Assembly (NCBI RefSeq): GCF_003337555.1
Contig: NZ_QPJK01000001.1
Location: 868,001-932,000 of the forward strand
Source: Pseudorhodoferax soli
Lineage (GTDB): Bacteria; Pseudomonadota; Gammaproteobacteria; Burkholderiales; Burkholderiaceae_C
Direction of reading: 5' to 3'
Length of the DNA: 64,000 nt
Position numbers and translations under genes: made by a program. Position 1 is the first letter of the stretch. Every line of letters begins with the position of its first letter. Below are positions 53,987-62,577 of the stretch, piece after piece. The notes under the pieces were generated by a model. That model made no database searches. It saw only the letters and a program-made list of their open reading frames with translations, and was not told the DNA's origin.

Positions 53987-55537
53987 TCAGCCTTGCCCGG
54001 CCGCAAGTTGGCCTTCGGCGCCGTGCAGGTCCGGCGTGCGCAGGAACAGGAAGACCACGCCCGCCGTGGCCAGCGTGACGCCGGCCAGCACCTGCGTGAG
54101 CCGCCCGAAGGCCAGCGCGTAGGCGTGCAACAGGTCGGCGCGCGTGGCGCCGGGCAGCAGCGCCAGGGCCTGGGCCAGATCGCCCGTGGCCAGGCGCTGC
54201 GCGGCCTGCGCCGCGGCCGGCCCGGCTCCGGGGAACGCGTGGCCGAGTTGATCGGCCAGCAGCGCCCCCAGGCCCGCGCCGACCAGCGCCAGCGCGATGC
54301 CCTCGCCCGCCACCCGCACCGTGTTGAAGATGCCCGCCGCCATGCCCGCGCGCTCGCGTGGCACCACGCTGACGGCCAGCCCGTCCATGAGGCCCCAGGG
54401 CAGGCCGACGCCCAGGCCGATCGCGAGGAGCGGGCCGGCGTAGCCGCGCACACCGGTGGCGGGCCCGCACCGGCCCAGCCACAGCAGCCCCGCAGCGCAC
54501 AGCACGAGGCCGGCCGCGCAGACCGCCGCGGCCGACCAGCGGCCCACGAGCCGCGCGGCGATGCCGGGCATGAGCAGGATGGGGCCGGACAGCAGCAGCA
54601 TGAGTTGCCCCGCTTCCCAGCTGCTGCGGCCTTCGAGGCCGATGAAGCGGATCGGCAGCAGCACCAGCAGCACGACGAAGCCGTACGCCGGCGCGGCCGC
54701 CAGCAGCTGCACGCCGACGAAGCGTGGGTAGCGGAACAGAGTCATGTCCAGCATGGGCTGGCCACCTTGGCGCAGCAGGCGCGCCTCGGTGCGCACGAAC
54801 AGCAGCGCGGCCAGCGCGGCGCCGGCCAGGGGCACGACGACCTGCGCCGTGCCCCAGCCATGCGCGGGCGCCTGCAACACGCCCAGCGTCAGCAGGCCCA
54901 GCGCCAGCGTGAACGCCAGGGTGCCGGCCCCGTCCAGCCGCGTCGCCGCGATGCTGCGGGAAGCCGGCATGCGCCAGGCGCCGATGGCGAATGCCGACAC
55001 GCTCACCAGGCCCGGCAGCAGCACCACGGCGCGCCAACCCAGGCTGTCGCCGAGCAAGCCCTCGGCCAACGGCCCGAACGCGAGGCCGGCGCCGAAGCTG
55101 GCGCCCAGCCAGCCGAAAGCCCGCGTGCGCGCCGTGCCCTGCACCACCTGGGCCAGCGCCGCCGAGCCGCCCGCCAGGGCAGCTGCCGCCGCCAGCCCCT
55201 GCACACCGCGCAGCAGGTTGAAGACCAGCAGGTTGGGTGCGCAGGCCAGCGCCGCGCCGCTGGCCACGGCCAGCAGCAGCCCGCCCAGGAACACGCGGCG
55301 GCGGCCGACGTTGTCGGCCAGCGCGCCGGCCGCCATCAGCGCAGCGCCGAAGCTCAGCATGAAGGCGTTGGTGGCCCAGTGCAGGCCCACCGGGCTTCCG
55401 CCCAGGGCCTCGCGCAACAGCGGCAGCACGACCGCGGGACCCGTGAAGCTCAGGGGCATGGCCAGCCCGGCGAGGCAGACAGCGGCGAGCACCCAGGGCA
55501 CGTCCGCGCATGAAGAAGAGGGAGAAGGTGAAGCCAT
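53987..55537 (-). CDS. MFS exporter, 14-TM (EmrB/QacA-type)
   Basis: A 516-residue DHA2-type drug/H+ antiporter with 14 predicted membrane helices. WATNAFMLSFGAALMAAGALADNVGRRRVFL carries motif A, LRGVQGLAAAAALAGGSAAL is also typical, and GAGLGALLADQLGHAFPG is in the C-terminal region. It diverges from a LysR gene that probably regulates it. The ATG at 55537 is one of several possible starts; extension up to 55561 cannot be excluded. Confidence 0.88.
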   Translation of the reverse strand: MASPSPSSSCADVPWVLAAVCLAGLAMPLSFTGPAVVLPLLREALGGSPVGLHWATNAFMLSFGAALMAAGALADNVGRRRVFLGGLLLAVASGAALACAPNLLVFNLLRGVQGLAAAAALAGGSAALAQVVQGTARTRAFGWLGASFGAGLAFGPLAEGLLGDSLGWRAVVLLPGLVSVSAFAIGAWRMPASRSIAATRLDGAGTLAFTLALGLLTLGVLQAPAHGWGTAQVVVPLAGAALAALLFVRTEARLLRQGGQPMLDMTLFRYPRFVGVQLLAAAPAYGFVVLLVLLPIRFIGLEGRSSWEAGQLMLLLSGPILLMPGIAARLVGRWSAAAVCAAGLVLCAAGLLWLGRCGPATGVRGYAGPLLAIGLGVGLPWGLMDGLAVSVVPRERAGMAAGIFNTVRVAGEGIALALVGAGLGALLADQLGHAFPGAGPAAAQAAQRLATGDLAQALALLPGATRADLLHAYALAFGRLTQVLAGVTLATAGVVFLFLRTPDLHGAEGQLAAGQG

Positions 55538-55581
55538 GCAGCGACGATAGGAAGGACGCATTCGCCGCACAATCAGGCCAG

Positions 55582-55612
55582 AACTCCGCACATTGCCAAC
55601 CTCAACTCCGCA
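55582..55612. promoter_or_regulatory. Direct repeat in the LysR/MFS divergent region
   Basis: AACTCCGCA occurs at 55582-55590 and 55604-55612, 22 bp apart (two helical turns), 11-41 bp before the LysR ATG. Phased repeats of this sort are expected of LysR binding. Confidence 0.35.
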
Positions 55613-55622
55613 ATCGGGCCGC

Positions 55623-56501
55623 ATGGACAGCCTCAACACCATCGTCTCCTTCGTGCGCGCGGCCGACCTGCAAGGCTTCGCGGCGGCCGGTCGGGCGCTG
55701 GGCATCTCAGCCTCCGCCGTGGGCAAGAACGTGGCCCGGCTCGAACAGCAGCTCGGCGTGCGCCTGTTCCACCGCACCACGCGCCAGGTGCGGCTCACGC
55801 AGGAGGGCGAACAGTTCCACGCGCGCTGCCGCCGCATCCTCGACGAACTGGCCGACGCCCAGGCCATGGTGCAGTCGGCCGTGGCCACGCCGCGCGGCCG
55901 CCTGCGCGTGAGCCTGCCCGTGATCGGCTACCGCTTCCTGCTGCCCATGCTGCCGGGCTTCAAAGCGCGCTACCCCGAGATCGAGCTCGAACTGGACTTC
56001 AACGACCGGCTCGTCGACGTGGTCGAGGAAGGCTTCGACATCGTGGTGCGCAGCGGTGCGCTGGAGGACTCGCCGCTCGTGGCGCGCCGGCTCGGTCCGT
56101 TCCGCTTCCTCCTCGTGGCCGCGCCGGCCTACCTGGCGGCCCGCGGCACGCCGCAGCAGCCTGCCGAACTCGCGCAGCACGCCTGCCTGCGCTACCAGTT
56201 CGCCAGCAGCGGCAGGATCGAGGACTGGAAGCTGCAAGGCCTGCCCGAACGGCTGCCGACCGCGCTGGTCTGCAACAACATGGAGGCCATGCGCGGCGCG
56301 GCCATTGCGGCCATGGGCATCGCCTGGATGCCGGACTTCCTCGCGCAGGAGGCGCTCGCGCGCGGCGAGCTGGTGCAGGTGCTGGCCGACCAGCCGCGCG
56401 CGCAGGGCCAGTTCTCGGCGCTGTGGCCGTCGAGCCGTCAGCTCTCGCCCAAGGTGCGGGCCTTCGTGGACTTCGCGGCTGCGCACCTGTTCCAGCAATA
56501 G
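55623..56501 (+). CDS. LysR-family transcriptional regulator
   Basis: A 292-residue LTTR with winged helix LNTIVSFVRAADLQGFAAAGRALGISASAVGKNVARLEQQLGVRLFHRTTRQVRLT (the HTH around 20-50) and an effector domain with RLRVSLPVIGYRFLLPMLPGF and VLADQPRAQGQFSALWPSSRQLSPKVRAFVDF. It diverges from the MFS exporter gene and probably controls it; a phased direct repeat lies between. The next gene follows a structured leader. Confidence 0.92.
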   Translation: MDSLNTIVSFVRAADLQGFAAAGRALGISASAVGKNVARLEQQLGVRLFHRTTRQVRLTQEGEQFHARCRRILDELADAQAMVQSAVATPRGRLRVSLPVIGYRFLLPMLPGFKARYPEIELELDFNDRLVDVVEEGFDIVVRSGALEDSPLVARRLGPFRFLLVAAPAYLAARGTPQQPAELAQHACLRYQFASSGRIEDWKLQGLPERLPTALVCNNMEAMRGAAIAAMGIAWMPDFLAQEALARGELVQVLADQPRAQGQFSALWPSSRQLSPKVRAFVDFAAAHLFQQ

Positions 56502-56512
56502 CCCCGCACGGC

Positions 56513-56518
56513 TACACT
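56513..56518 (+). promoter_or_regulatory. -10 box of the P-loop kinase leader transcript
   Basis: TACACT within GGCTACACTCGCTCCCC, 16 of 17 bases identical to the block before the dapA-like leader. TTCCAG (56490-56495) is a weak -35 at 17-bp spacing. Transcription would begin a few bases before the ATG at 56529. Confidence 0.45.
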
Positions 56519-56528
56519 CGCTCCCCTC

Positions 56529-56582
56529 ATGGCTTTCACGCTGCGCACCCCGATTAACCGCCGTCCACGGACGGTGGGTTAG
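56529..56582 (+). CDS. Candidate 17-residue leader peptide upstream of the P-loop kinase
   Basis: An ATG 10 nt after the -10 box opens 17 codons, MAFTLRTPINRRPRTVG, then TAG. The Arg/Pro-rich end (RRPR) could slow ribosomes. The last codons and stop lie in a hairpin (56555-56581), and translation would therefore melt it. As at the dapA-like locus, the ORF looks leaderless and is followed by hairpins including one over the ribosome-binding site. No named family is recognised. Confidence 0.35.
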   Translation: MAFTLRTPINRRPRTVG

Positions 56583-56601
56583 CGCGCGGCTTCCAAGCCA
56601 A

Positions 56602-56629
56602 GACGACCCGCCCCAGAAGGCGCGTCGTC
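56602..56629 (+). promoter_or_regulatory. Middle leader hairpin of the P-loop kinase
   Basis: GACGACCCGCC (56602-56612) pairs with GGCGCGTCGTC (56619-56629), 10 of 11 positions, with a 6-nt loop. The CCCCAG at 56611-56616 within it can instead pair with CTGGGG (56638-56643) in the next hairpin, giving two mutually exclusive folds. Confidence 0.45.
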
Positions 56630-56633
56630 AAGG

Positions 56634-56659
56634 TCTCCTGGGGTTCATCCACCAGGAGA
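56634..56659 (+). promoter_or_regulatory. Hairpin sequestering the P-loop kinase ribosome-binding site
   Basis: TCTCCTGG (56634-56641) and CCAGGAGA (56652-56659) are perfectly complementary around a 10-nt loop. The right arm holds the Shine-Dalgarno AGGAG, 5 nt before the ATG at 56664, so the fold would block translation. Confidence 0.55.
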
Positions 56660-56663
56660 TCCC

Positions 56664-57161
56664 ATGACCCGTCCCACCCGTGCCCCCGCCATGCTGCACC
56701 TGCTGTGCGGCAGGATCGCGGCCGGCAAATCCACGCTCGCGCGCCACCTGGCGGCGCGGCCGGCCACCGTGCTCGTGCAGGAAGACGCCTGGCTCGCGGT
56801 GCTGTACCCGGGGGAGATCCAGGCCCTGCCCGACTACCTGCAGCGCACGGGCCGGCTCAAGGCCATGCTGGGCGAGCACGTGGTCGCGATGCTGCGCAGC
56901 GGCGTCTCGGTGGTGCTGGATTTCCCGGCCAACACGCTGGCCCAGCGCGCCTGGATGCGCGGACTGATCGACCAGTCAGGTGCCGCGCACCGGCTGCACC
57001 TGCTGGACGTGCCCGAGGCCGTTTGCCGCGCGCGGCTGCAGGCGCGCAACGCCGAGGGCTCTCACCCCTTCCAGACCGACGAAGCGCACTTCAGCCTGAT
57101 CAACCGCCACTTCGATCCGCCGAGCGCGCGCGAGGGCTTCGCGCTGCAGCGCTACGGCTGA
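56664..57161 (+). CDS. P-loop kinase-like (zeta-toxin/AAA family) protein
   Basis: A 165-residue single-domain P-loop NTPase: Walker A GRIAAGKSTLARHL (about 15-28), QEDAWLAVLYPGE after the first helix, and SVVLDFPANTLAQRAW with Walker-B-like acid, then LLDVPEAVCRARLQARN, a LID-like Arg-rich segment. Related proteins include zeta toxin, gluconate kinase and chloramphenicol phosphotransferase; an AAA-type annotation is usual. No antitoxin lies beside it. A structured leader that could hide the ribosome-binding site (perfect AGGAG) precedes it. Substrate unknown. Confidence 0.8.
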   Translation: MTRPTRAPAMLHLLCGRIAAGKSTLARHLAARPATVLVQEDAWLAVLYPGEIQALPDYLQRTGRLKAMLGEHVVAMLRSGVSVVLDFPANTLAQRAWMRGLIDQSGAAHRLHLLDVPEAVCRARLQARNAEGSHPFQTDEAHFSLINRHFDPPSAREGFALQRYG

Positions 57162-57170
57162 TGCGCGGGC

Positions 57171-59690
57171 TCAGGCGGCGGCGCGGCGCAGCGTGTCGAC
57201 CACCGGCCGGCGCAGCACGTCGCGCAGGCCCCACCAGCCCGCGCCGAGTGCCAGCACCGCGCCCGCCAGCGCGCCGAACAGCGGCACCCACAGCGAGCCC
57301 GACCAGGCGAACTCGAACACGAAGCGCGCCAGCGCCCAGCCCACGGCCATGGCGACGAGCGTGGCCAGCAGGCCGGCCAGCACGCCCACGCCGGCCAGTT
57401 CTGCCCGCTGCACCTGGCGCAGCAGCGCGCTGCTGGCGCCCACGGCCCGCATGATCGCGAACTCGCGCGCGCGCTCCTCGCGTGTGGCCGTGATCGCGGC
57501 GAACAGCACCACCAGCCCGGCCGCCAGCGTGAAGCCGAACAGGAACTCCACCGCGCGCACCACCTGGTCCAGCACGCGCTGAACCTGGGCCAGTGCGGTG
57601 CTCATGTCCACGTTGGTCACGTTCGGGAAGGCGCGCACGAGCGCGTTGTCGAAGCCGGCTGTCTCGGGCGCACGGTAGGCGGCGAGGTAGGTGATGGGCA
57701 GGTCGGGCATCGCCGCCACCGGGTACATCACGAAGAAGTTGGCGTGCAGCGAACCCCAGTCGACCTTGCGCAGCGAGGTGATGCGCGCATCGGACGGCAC
57801 GCCGCCGATGTCGAAGCGGAGCAGGTCGCCGAGCTTGAGGCCCAGCGTCTGCGCCAGCCCTTCCTCGACGCTGACGGCGCCCTGTTCCTCGGGGGTCCAG
57901 CGGCCGCCGACGAGTTGGTTGTGCGGCGGCTGCTGGGCGGCATGCGAGAGGTTGAACTCGCGGTCGACCAGGCGCTGCGCGCGCTCGTCCACGTAGTCGG
58001 CCGGGTTCACGGGCTTGTCGTTCACGGCCACCAGGCGGCCGCGGAACATCGGGTACCAGTCGTACTGGCGCACGCCGGCGTCGTCCAGCGTCTTGCGGAA
58101 GGCATCACCCTGCTCGGGCAGGATGTTGATGACGAAGCGGTTGGGCGCGTCCGGCGGCGTGGCCTGGCGCCAGGCACCGATCAGGTCGGTGCGCAGCAGC
58201 ACCAGCAGCACCAGCGCCAGCAGCCCGACCGACAGCGCACTGACCTGCACCACGGTGTAGGCCGGCCGCGCCGACACCTGGCGCGTGGCCAGCACCAGCC
58301 AGCGCGGCGCGGTGCTCTCGTTCACGCTCTTGCGCAGCAGCCACACCGCCACCCACGACAGTGCGGCGAACAGTAGCACTGCCCCGGCGAAGCCGCCGAC
58401 CGCGATGAGCCCGAGCTTGATGTCGCTGCTGACGGCGAGCAGCAGGCCGGCAAAGCCCGCGACGCCGAGTGCCAGCACCGCGATGGAGGCCGGCTTGAGC
58501 TGCCCCACATCGCGCCGGATCACGCGCAACGGCGGCACCTTGGCCAATTGCAGCACAGGCGGCAGGCCGAAGGCGAACAACAGCGTGAGGCCGATGCCCA
58601 GGCCGTAGGCGACGGGCCACAGCGTGGCGGCCGGCAGCGTGGCCTCCACCAGCCCGGCCAGCAGCAGCACGAACATGTAGTGCACGCCGAAGCCCAGCGC
58701 CACACCCAGCGCACTGGCGAACAGGCCGACCAGCGCGAACTCGAAGCTGTAGGACAGCGCGATCTTGCGCTGCGACAGCCCCAGCACGCGCAGCATGGCG
58801 CAGTCGTCCAGGTGCTTGGACGCGAAGGCACGCGCGGCCAGTGCCACCGCCACCGCGGAGAGCAGCGCCGACAGCAGCGCCACCAGGCTCAGGAATTTCT
58901 CGGCCCGGTCCAGCGTCTGGCGCATCTCGGGCCGGCCGCTCTCGATCGATTCGAGCCGCAGGCCGCGTGCCTCGCGCGATTGGATCTGCGCATCGGCCCA
59001 GCGCGTGAAGCGCTGCACGGCGGGCTCGTTCCCGGCCACGGCGAAGCGGTAGGTGATGCGGCTGGCCGGCTGCACCAGGTGCGTGGCCGGCAGGTCGGCG
59101 GCGTTGACCATCACGCGCGGCGCAAAGCTCATGAAGCCGCCGCCGCGGTCGGGCTCGATCACGATGATGCGCGTGATGCGGAAACTGCTGTCGCCCAGCA
59201 GCAGCGGATCGCCCATCTTCAGGTCCAGGGCGGCCAGCAGCGGCGCATCGACCCAGACCTCGCCCGGCGCGGGGATGTCGCGCGTGTTGGCGCCCTCCTC
59301 GCCCGGTTGCTGCGCCACCTTGAGGCTGCCGCGCAGCGGGTAGCCCGTGGGCACGGCCTTCAGTGCCACCAGGCGGCTGGCACCGCCCTGCGCCTCGCCG
59401 GCGCGGCCCATGGTCGGAAAGCCCAGCGTGGAGACGGTCTGCAGGCCCAGCGCGCGGGCCTGCTCCTCGAACGAGGCGGGCGGCGGGTTGTCGCTGGCCA
59501 CCACGGCGTCGCCGCCGATCAGCTGGCGCGCATCGCGCTGCAGCCCGCCCTGCAAGCGGTCGGCGAAGAAGCCCACGGCCGTCAGCGCGGCGACGGCCAG
59601 CGTCACCGCCACCAGCAGCAGGCGCAGTTCGCCCGAGCGCAGGTCGCGCCACAACGTGCGCCACCCCAGGGAAAGAAAGGATTGATTCAC
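57171..59690 (-). CDS. FtsX-like ABC transporter permease, YbbP-like
   Basis: An 839-residue permease with 8-10 membrane segments: an N-terminal TM (about 22-44), a large periplasmic domain, an FtsX domain (about 265-390), central TMs, and a second FtsX domain near the C-terminus (about 720-835) with ATREERAREFAIMRAVGAS. The topology is that of YbbP/LolE-type permeases, which work with an ATPase such as YbbA, often encoded next door. No ATPase gene is present on either side. The start MNQSFLSLGWRTLWRDLRSGELRLLLVAV is typical. Confidence 0.9.
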   Translation of the reverse strand: MNQSFLSLGWRTLWRDLRSGELRLLLVAVTLAVAALTAVGFFADRLQGGLQRDARQLIGGDAVVASDNPPPASFEEQARALGLQTVSTLGFPTMGRAGEAQGGASRLVALKAVPTGYPLRGSLKVAQQPGEEGANTRDIPAPGEVWVDAPLLAALDLKMGDPLLLGDSSFRITRIIVIEPDRGGGFMSFAPRVMVNAADLPATHLVQPASRITYRFAVAGNEPAVQRFTRWADAQIQSREARGLRLESIESGRPEMRQTLDRAEKFLSLVALLSALLSAVAVALAARAFASKHLDDCAMLRVLGLSQRKIALSYSFEFALVGLFASALGVALGFGVHYMFVLLLAGLVEATLPAATLWPVAYGLGIGLTLLFAFGLPPVLQLAKVPPLRVIRRDVGQLKPASIAVLALGVAGFAGLLLAVSSDIKLGLIAVGGFAGAVLLFAALSWVAVWLLRKSVNESTAPRWLVLATRQVSARPAYTVVQVSALSVGLLALVLLVLLRTDLIGAWRQATPPDAPNRFVINILPEQGDAFRKTLDDAGVRQYDWYPMFRGRLVAVNDKPVNPADYVDERAQRLVDREFNLSHAAQQPPHNQLVGGRWTPEEQGAVSVEEGLAQTLGLKLGDLLRFDIGGVPSDARITSLRKVDWGSLHANFFVMYPVAAMPDLPITYLAAYRAPETAGFDNALVRAFPNVTNVDMSTALAQVQRVLDQVVRAVEFLFGFTLAAGLVVLFAAITATREERAREFAIMRAVGASSALLRQVQRAELAGVGVLAGLLATLVAMAVGWALARFVFEFAWSGSLWVPLFGALAGAVLALGAGWWGLRDVLRRPVVDTLRRAAA

Positions 59691-59798
59691 GGCCGGCTCC
59701 GAAGCAGGGGCGGATTATCCCGGCGGGCCGTGCCGACGCGAATGGCCTTCGCGCGGCGGGCATACTGCACAGCCCCTCCCTGCTCCGTCCTACGCACC

Positions 59799-60737
59799 AT
59801 GTGGCAACCCGCGACCCGCTACCCCGATCCCGCCGTCGTCGTCCTGGATCCCCGCTTCGCCAAGTACCGCGTCACCTCGGCCGCGGTCGAGCGCATCGCC
59901 ACCGGCATGCGCTGGGCCGAGGGGCCGGTGTGGTTCGGCGACGGCCGCTACCTGCTGTGGAGCGACGTGCCGAACGACCGCATCATGAAGTGGGATGAGC
60001 AGACCGGCGGCGTGAGCGTGTTCCGCCAGCCCTCGGGCAACGCCAACGGCCACACGCGCGACCGCCAGGGCCGCCTGGTGGGTTGCGAGCACCTGGGCCG
60101 GCGCATCGTGCGCACCGAGTACGACGGCGGCATCACCACGCTGGTCGACCGCTTCCAGGGCGCGCGGCTGAATTCGCCGAACGACATCGTGGTCAAGTCC
60201 GACGGCAGCGTCTGGTTCACCGATCCGCCCTTCGGCATCCTGGGCTGGTACGAGGGCGTGCCGGCCCAGCCGGAGCGGCCCGAATGCGTCTACCGCTTCG
60301 ACCCGGCCACGGGCAAGACCACCGTGGTGACCGACGCCGTGGCGCGGCCGAACGGCCTGTGCTTCTCGCCCGACGAAAAGCTGCTCTATGTGGTCGAGTC
60401 CGGCGCGGCACCCAAGCGCATCCGCGTGTTCGACGTGGCGGGCGACGGGGCCACGCTCACCAACGACCGCGTGTTCTTCACCTGCGAGGCAGAGTCCTCA
60501 CCGGACGGTTTCCGCTGCGACGTGGACGGCAACCTGTGGGCCGGCTGGGGCACGGGTGAAGGCCAGGACGGCGTGCGCATCTTCGCGCCCGACGGCACCA
60601 CCATCGGCCGCATCCACCTGCCCGAGCGCTGCGCCAACCTGTGCTTTGGCGGCCGGCACCGCAACCGGCTGTTCATGGCGGCGAGCCAGTCGGTCTATGC
60701 GCTGTACGTGAACACGCAGGGGGCGGTGGGGGGCTGA
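59799..60737 (+). CDS. SMP-30/gluconolactonase-type beta-propeller lactonase
   Basis: A 312-residue six-bladed propeller. Metal-binding residues are visible: Glu in GMRWAEGPVW (about residue 43), Asn in RLNSPNDIVVK (about 128) and the Asp/Asn site in SSPDGFRCDVDGNLWAG (about 235-250). It hydrolyses lactones of sugars or related compounds. The ATG at 59799 follows a CATACT -10-like box at 59760 (about 30 nt upstream) and there is no strong Shine-Dalgarno. Its physiological substrate is unknown. Confidence 0.9.
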   Translation: MWQPATRYPDPAVVVLDPRFAKYRVTSAAVERIATGMRWAEGPVWFGDGRYLLWSDVPNDRIMKWDEQTGGVSVFRQPSGNANGHTRDRQGRLVGCEHLGRRIVRTEYDGGITTLVDRFQGARLNSPNDIVVKSDGSVWFTDPPFGILGWYEGVPAQPERPECVYRFDPATGKTTVVTDAVARPNGLCFSPDEKLLYVVESGAAPKRIRVFDVAGDGATLTNDRVFFTCEAESSPDGFRCDVDGNLWAGWGTGEGQDGVRIFAPDGTTIGRIHLPERCANLCFGGRHRNRLFMAASQSVYALYVNTQGAVGG

Positions 60738-60749
60738 GGAACCCCGCAC

Positions 60750-60770
60750 ATCTTCCATGGCGCGGAAGAT
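60750..60770. terminator. Hairpin between convergent lactonase and Bug genes
   Basis: ATCTTCC-ATGGCGC-GGAAGAT, a perfect 7-bp stem, sits between the two convergent stop codons. It is symmetric, so it could act on both strands, but lacks a T-run. Confidence 0.4.
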
Positions 60771-60786
60771 CTGCAGGGTGGCGCGA

Positions 60787-61779
60787 TCACCCCTCGATCT
60801 TGAACCCCGTCTCCTTCACCACGCGCTGCCAACGCGCGTAGTCGTCGCCGATCAGCTTGGCGAACTCGGCCGGGCCGCTGCCCACGGGCGTGTGGTCCAG
60901 GCCCTTGAGCCGCTCCTGCATTTCGGGCGTGCGCACGATCTTCTGCACTTCGGCCGAGAGCCGGTCGACGATGGCCTTGGGCGTGCCCTTGGGTGCCAGC
61001 AGTCCGGACCAACTGGCGAAGTCCATGTCCTTCACGCCCAGCTCGGCGAGCGTGGGCACGTCAGGCAGCGAGGCCGCCCGCTGCGGGGCCACCACGGCCA
61101 ATGCGCGCACCTTGCCGGCCTTGATCTGCGGCAGCGTGACGAACGAGTCGAACGACACGTCGACCTCGCCCTTGATGACCGCCTGGGCCTGCATCGAGGT
61201 GCCCTTGTACTGCGCGTTGATCAGCGTCGGCGCGCCGATCACGCGCTTGAGCTGGTCGGTCGCCAGCACGATCATGCTGCTGCCCGAGGAGGCGCTCAGC
61301 GGCGGGTTGCCAGCCTTGGCCAGCGCCGCGAACTCGGCAAAGTTCTTCACCGGCAGCCCTTCGCGCGCGACGATCACGAACGGGATCGAGCTGATCAGGC
61401 TGATCGGCTCCCAGCTGTCGAGCGCGTGGAACTTGGTCTTGTAGATCACTGGCGCCAGCGCCTGCGCGCCGGCGGTGTTCATGAGCAGCGTGTAGCCGTC
61501 GGGCGCGGCGCGCGCGGCGATGTCCATGCCGATCACCCCGTTGGCGCCGCCCTTGTTGTCGACGATGAAGGGCTGGCCCAGGATCTCGGACAGCTTCTGC
61601 GCGATGAGCCGGGCGACGATGTCGGTGGAACCACCGGCCGTGTAGGGCACGACCATGGTGACGGGGCGGCTTGGATAGGCTTCGCTGGCACGCACCGGCA
61701 GCGCGGCGGCAGCCAGGCTGGATGCGATGCCGCCCAGTGCGGCGCGGCGGCCGACGGGTGCATGGAGGAATGAAGGCAT
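60787..61779 (-). CDS. Bug/TctC-type periplasmic carboxylate-binding protein
   Basis: A 330-residue exported binding protein. The signal segment contains VGRRAALGG, a twin-arginine-like motif. Mature part: YPSRPVTMVVPYTAGGSTDIVARLIAQKL, SASSGSSMIVLATDQLK, AQYKGTSMQAQAVIKGE and VPTLAELGV. The ATG at 61779 has GGGAGA about 7 nt upstream and is preferred to an upstream in-frame codon at 61815. It stands alone, with the lactonase convergent and MarC upstream; no TctA/TctB is near. Confidence 0.92.
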   Translation of the reverse strand: MPSFLHAPVGRRAALGGIASSLAAAALPVRASEAYPSRPVTMVVPYTAGGSTDIVARLIAQKLSEILGQPFIVDNKGGANGVIGMDIAARAAPDGYTLLMNTAGAQALAPVIYKTKFHALDSWEPISLISSIPFVIVAREGLPVKNFAEFAALAKAGNPPLSASSGSSMIVLATDQLKRVIGAPTLINAQYKGTSMQAQAVIKGEVDVSFDSFVTLPQIKAGKVRALAVVAPQRAASLPDVPTLAELGVKDMDFASWSGLLAPKGTPKAIVDRLSAEVQKIVRTPEMQERLKGLDHTPVGSGPAEFAKLIGDDYARWQRVVKETGFKIEG

Positions 61780-61859
61780 GGCGTCTCCCTGGTTGGAGCC
61801 GGGCATTGTGGGCAAGGCGGCCAGCGGCGCGCCGGGGGTTTCCCCCAGCCAGGTGTCGC

Positions 61860-62561
61860 CTAGGCGCTAACCGGCAAGAAGCCGTCGCGCAACATGCCCA
61901 CGCCGAGCTCGTACACCCCGTCCCAGACGATCTGCACGCCCAGGCACAGCAGGATGAAGGCCGACAGGCGCAGGAAGATGACCGATCCGGCCTCCCCAAG
62001 CGGCTTGAGCAGTTGCTGCGCGTAGCGGAACGCCAGGTACAGCAGCACGCCGACGGCCAGCAGCGCCAGCACGCCGCCGGCCATGCGCGCCAACGACAGC
62101 GACAGCCGGGCATCGGCCAGCGACACGCCGACCGTGATCGCGGCGGCGATGGAGCCCGGCCCGCAGCTGACCGGAAAGGTCAACGGGTAGAACGCCTGGC
62201 GCCGCGCCATGTCGGGCGTGAAGCTCTCGGCCAGCTCGGTGCGGCTGTCCACCGTGGACTGCGTCGCGGTGAGCAGCCGCCACGCGGTGGCCGCGACGAT
62301 CATGCCGCCGCCCACGCGCACGATGGGCAGCGAGATGCCGAAGAACTCCAGCACATAGGAGCCCACCAGCATCGCGCCCAGCATCAGCCAGAACATGTTG
62401 CGGGCGATGCGCCGCGCCAGCAGCGCGCGCGTCGAGGGCGAGGCCCCTTCCGTCAGTCCCAGGAAGATCGGTGCGGTGGCCGCCGGATTCAGGATGGGCA
62501 GCAGCGCCGCCAGCACGAACAGGAAGCTCTTGCCGAAGGCGCCCAGCAGTTCGAGGGTCAA
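61860..62561 (-). CDS. MarC-family integral membrane protein
   Basis: A 233-residue protein with six predicted membrane helices, matching the MarC/YchE family of unknown transport role: FLFVLAALLPILNPAATAPIFLGLTEG, and FPVSCGPGSIAAAITVGVSLADARL in the middle, LLCLGVQIVWDGV at the end. The start appears to be TTG at 62561, with GGAGA 6-8 nt upstream, 16 bp after the BCCT stop; an ATG at 62633 would give an unusual hydrophilic extension overlapping the BCCT gene. Confidence 0.85.
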   Translation of the reverse strand: MTLELLGAFGKSFLFVLAALLPILNPAATAPIFLGLTEGASPSTRALLARRIARNMFWLMLGAMLVGSYVLEFFGISLPIVRVGGGMIVAATAWRLLTATQSTVDSRTELAESFTPDMARRQAFYPLTFPVSCGPGSIAAAITVGVSLADARLSLSLARMAGGVLALLAVGVLLYLAFRYAQQLLKPLGEAGSVIFLRLSAFILLCLGVQIVWDGVYELGVGMLRDGFLPVSA

Positions 62562-62577
62562 GACGGTCTCCGCCGCG

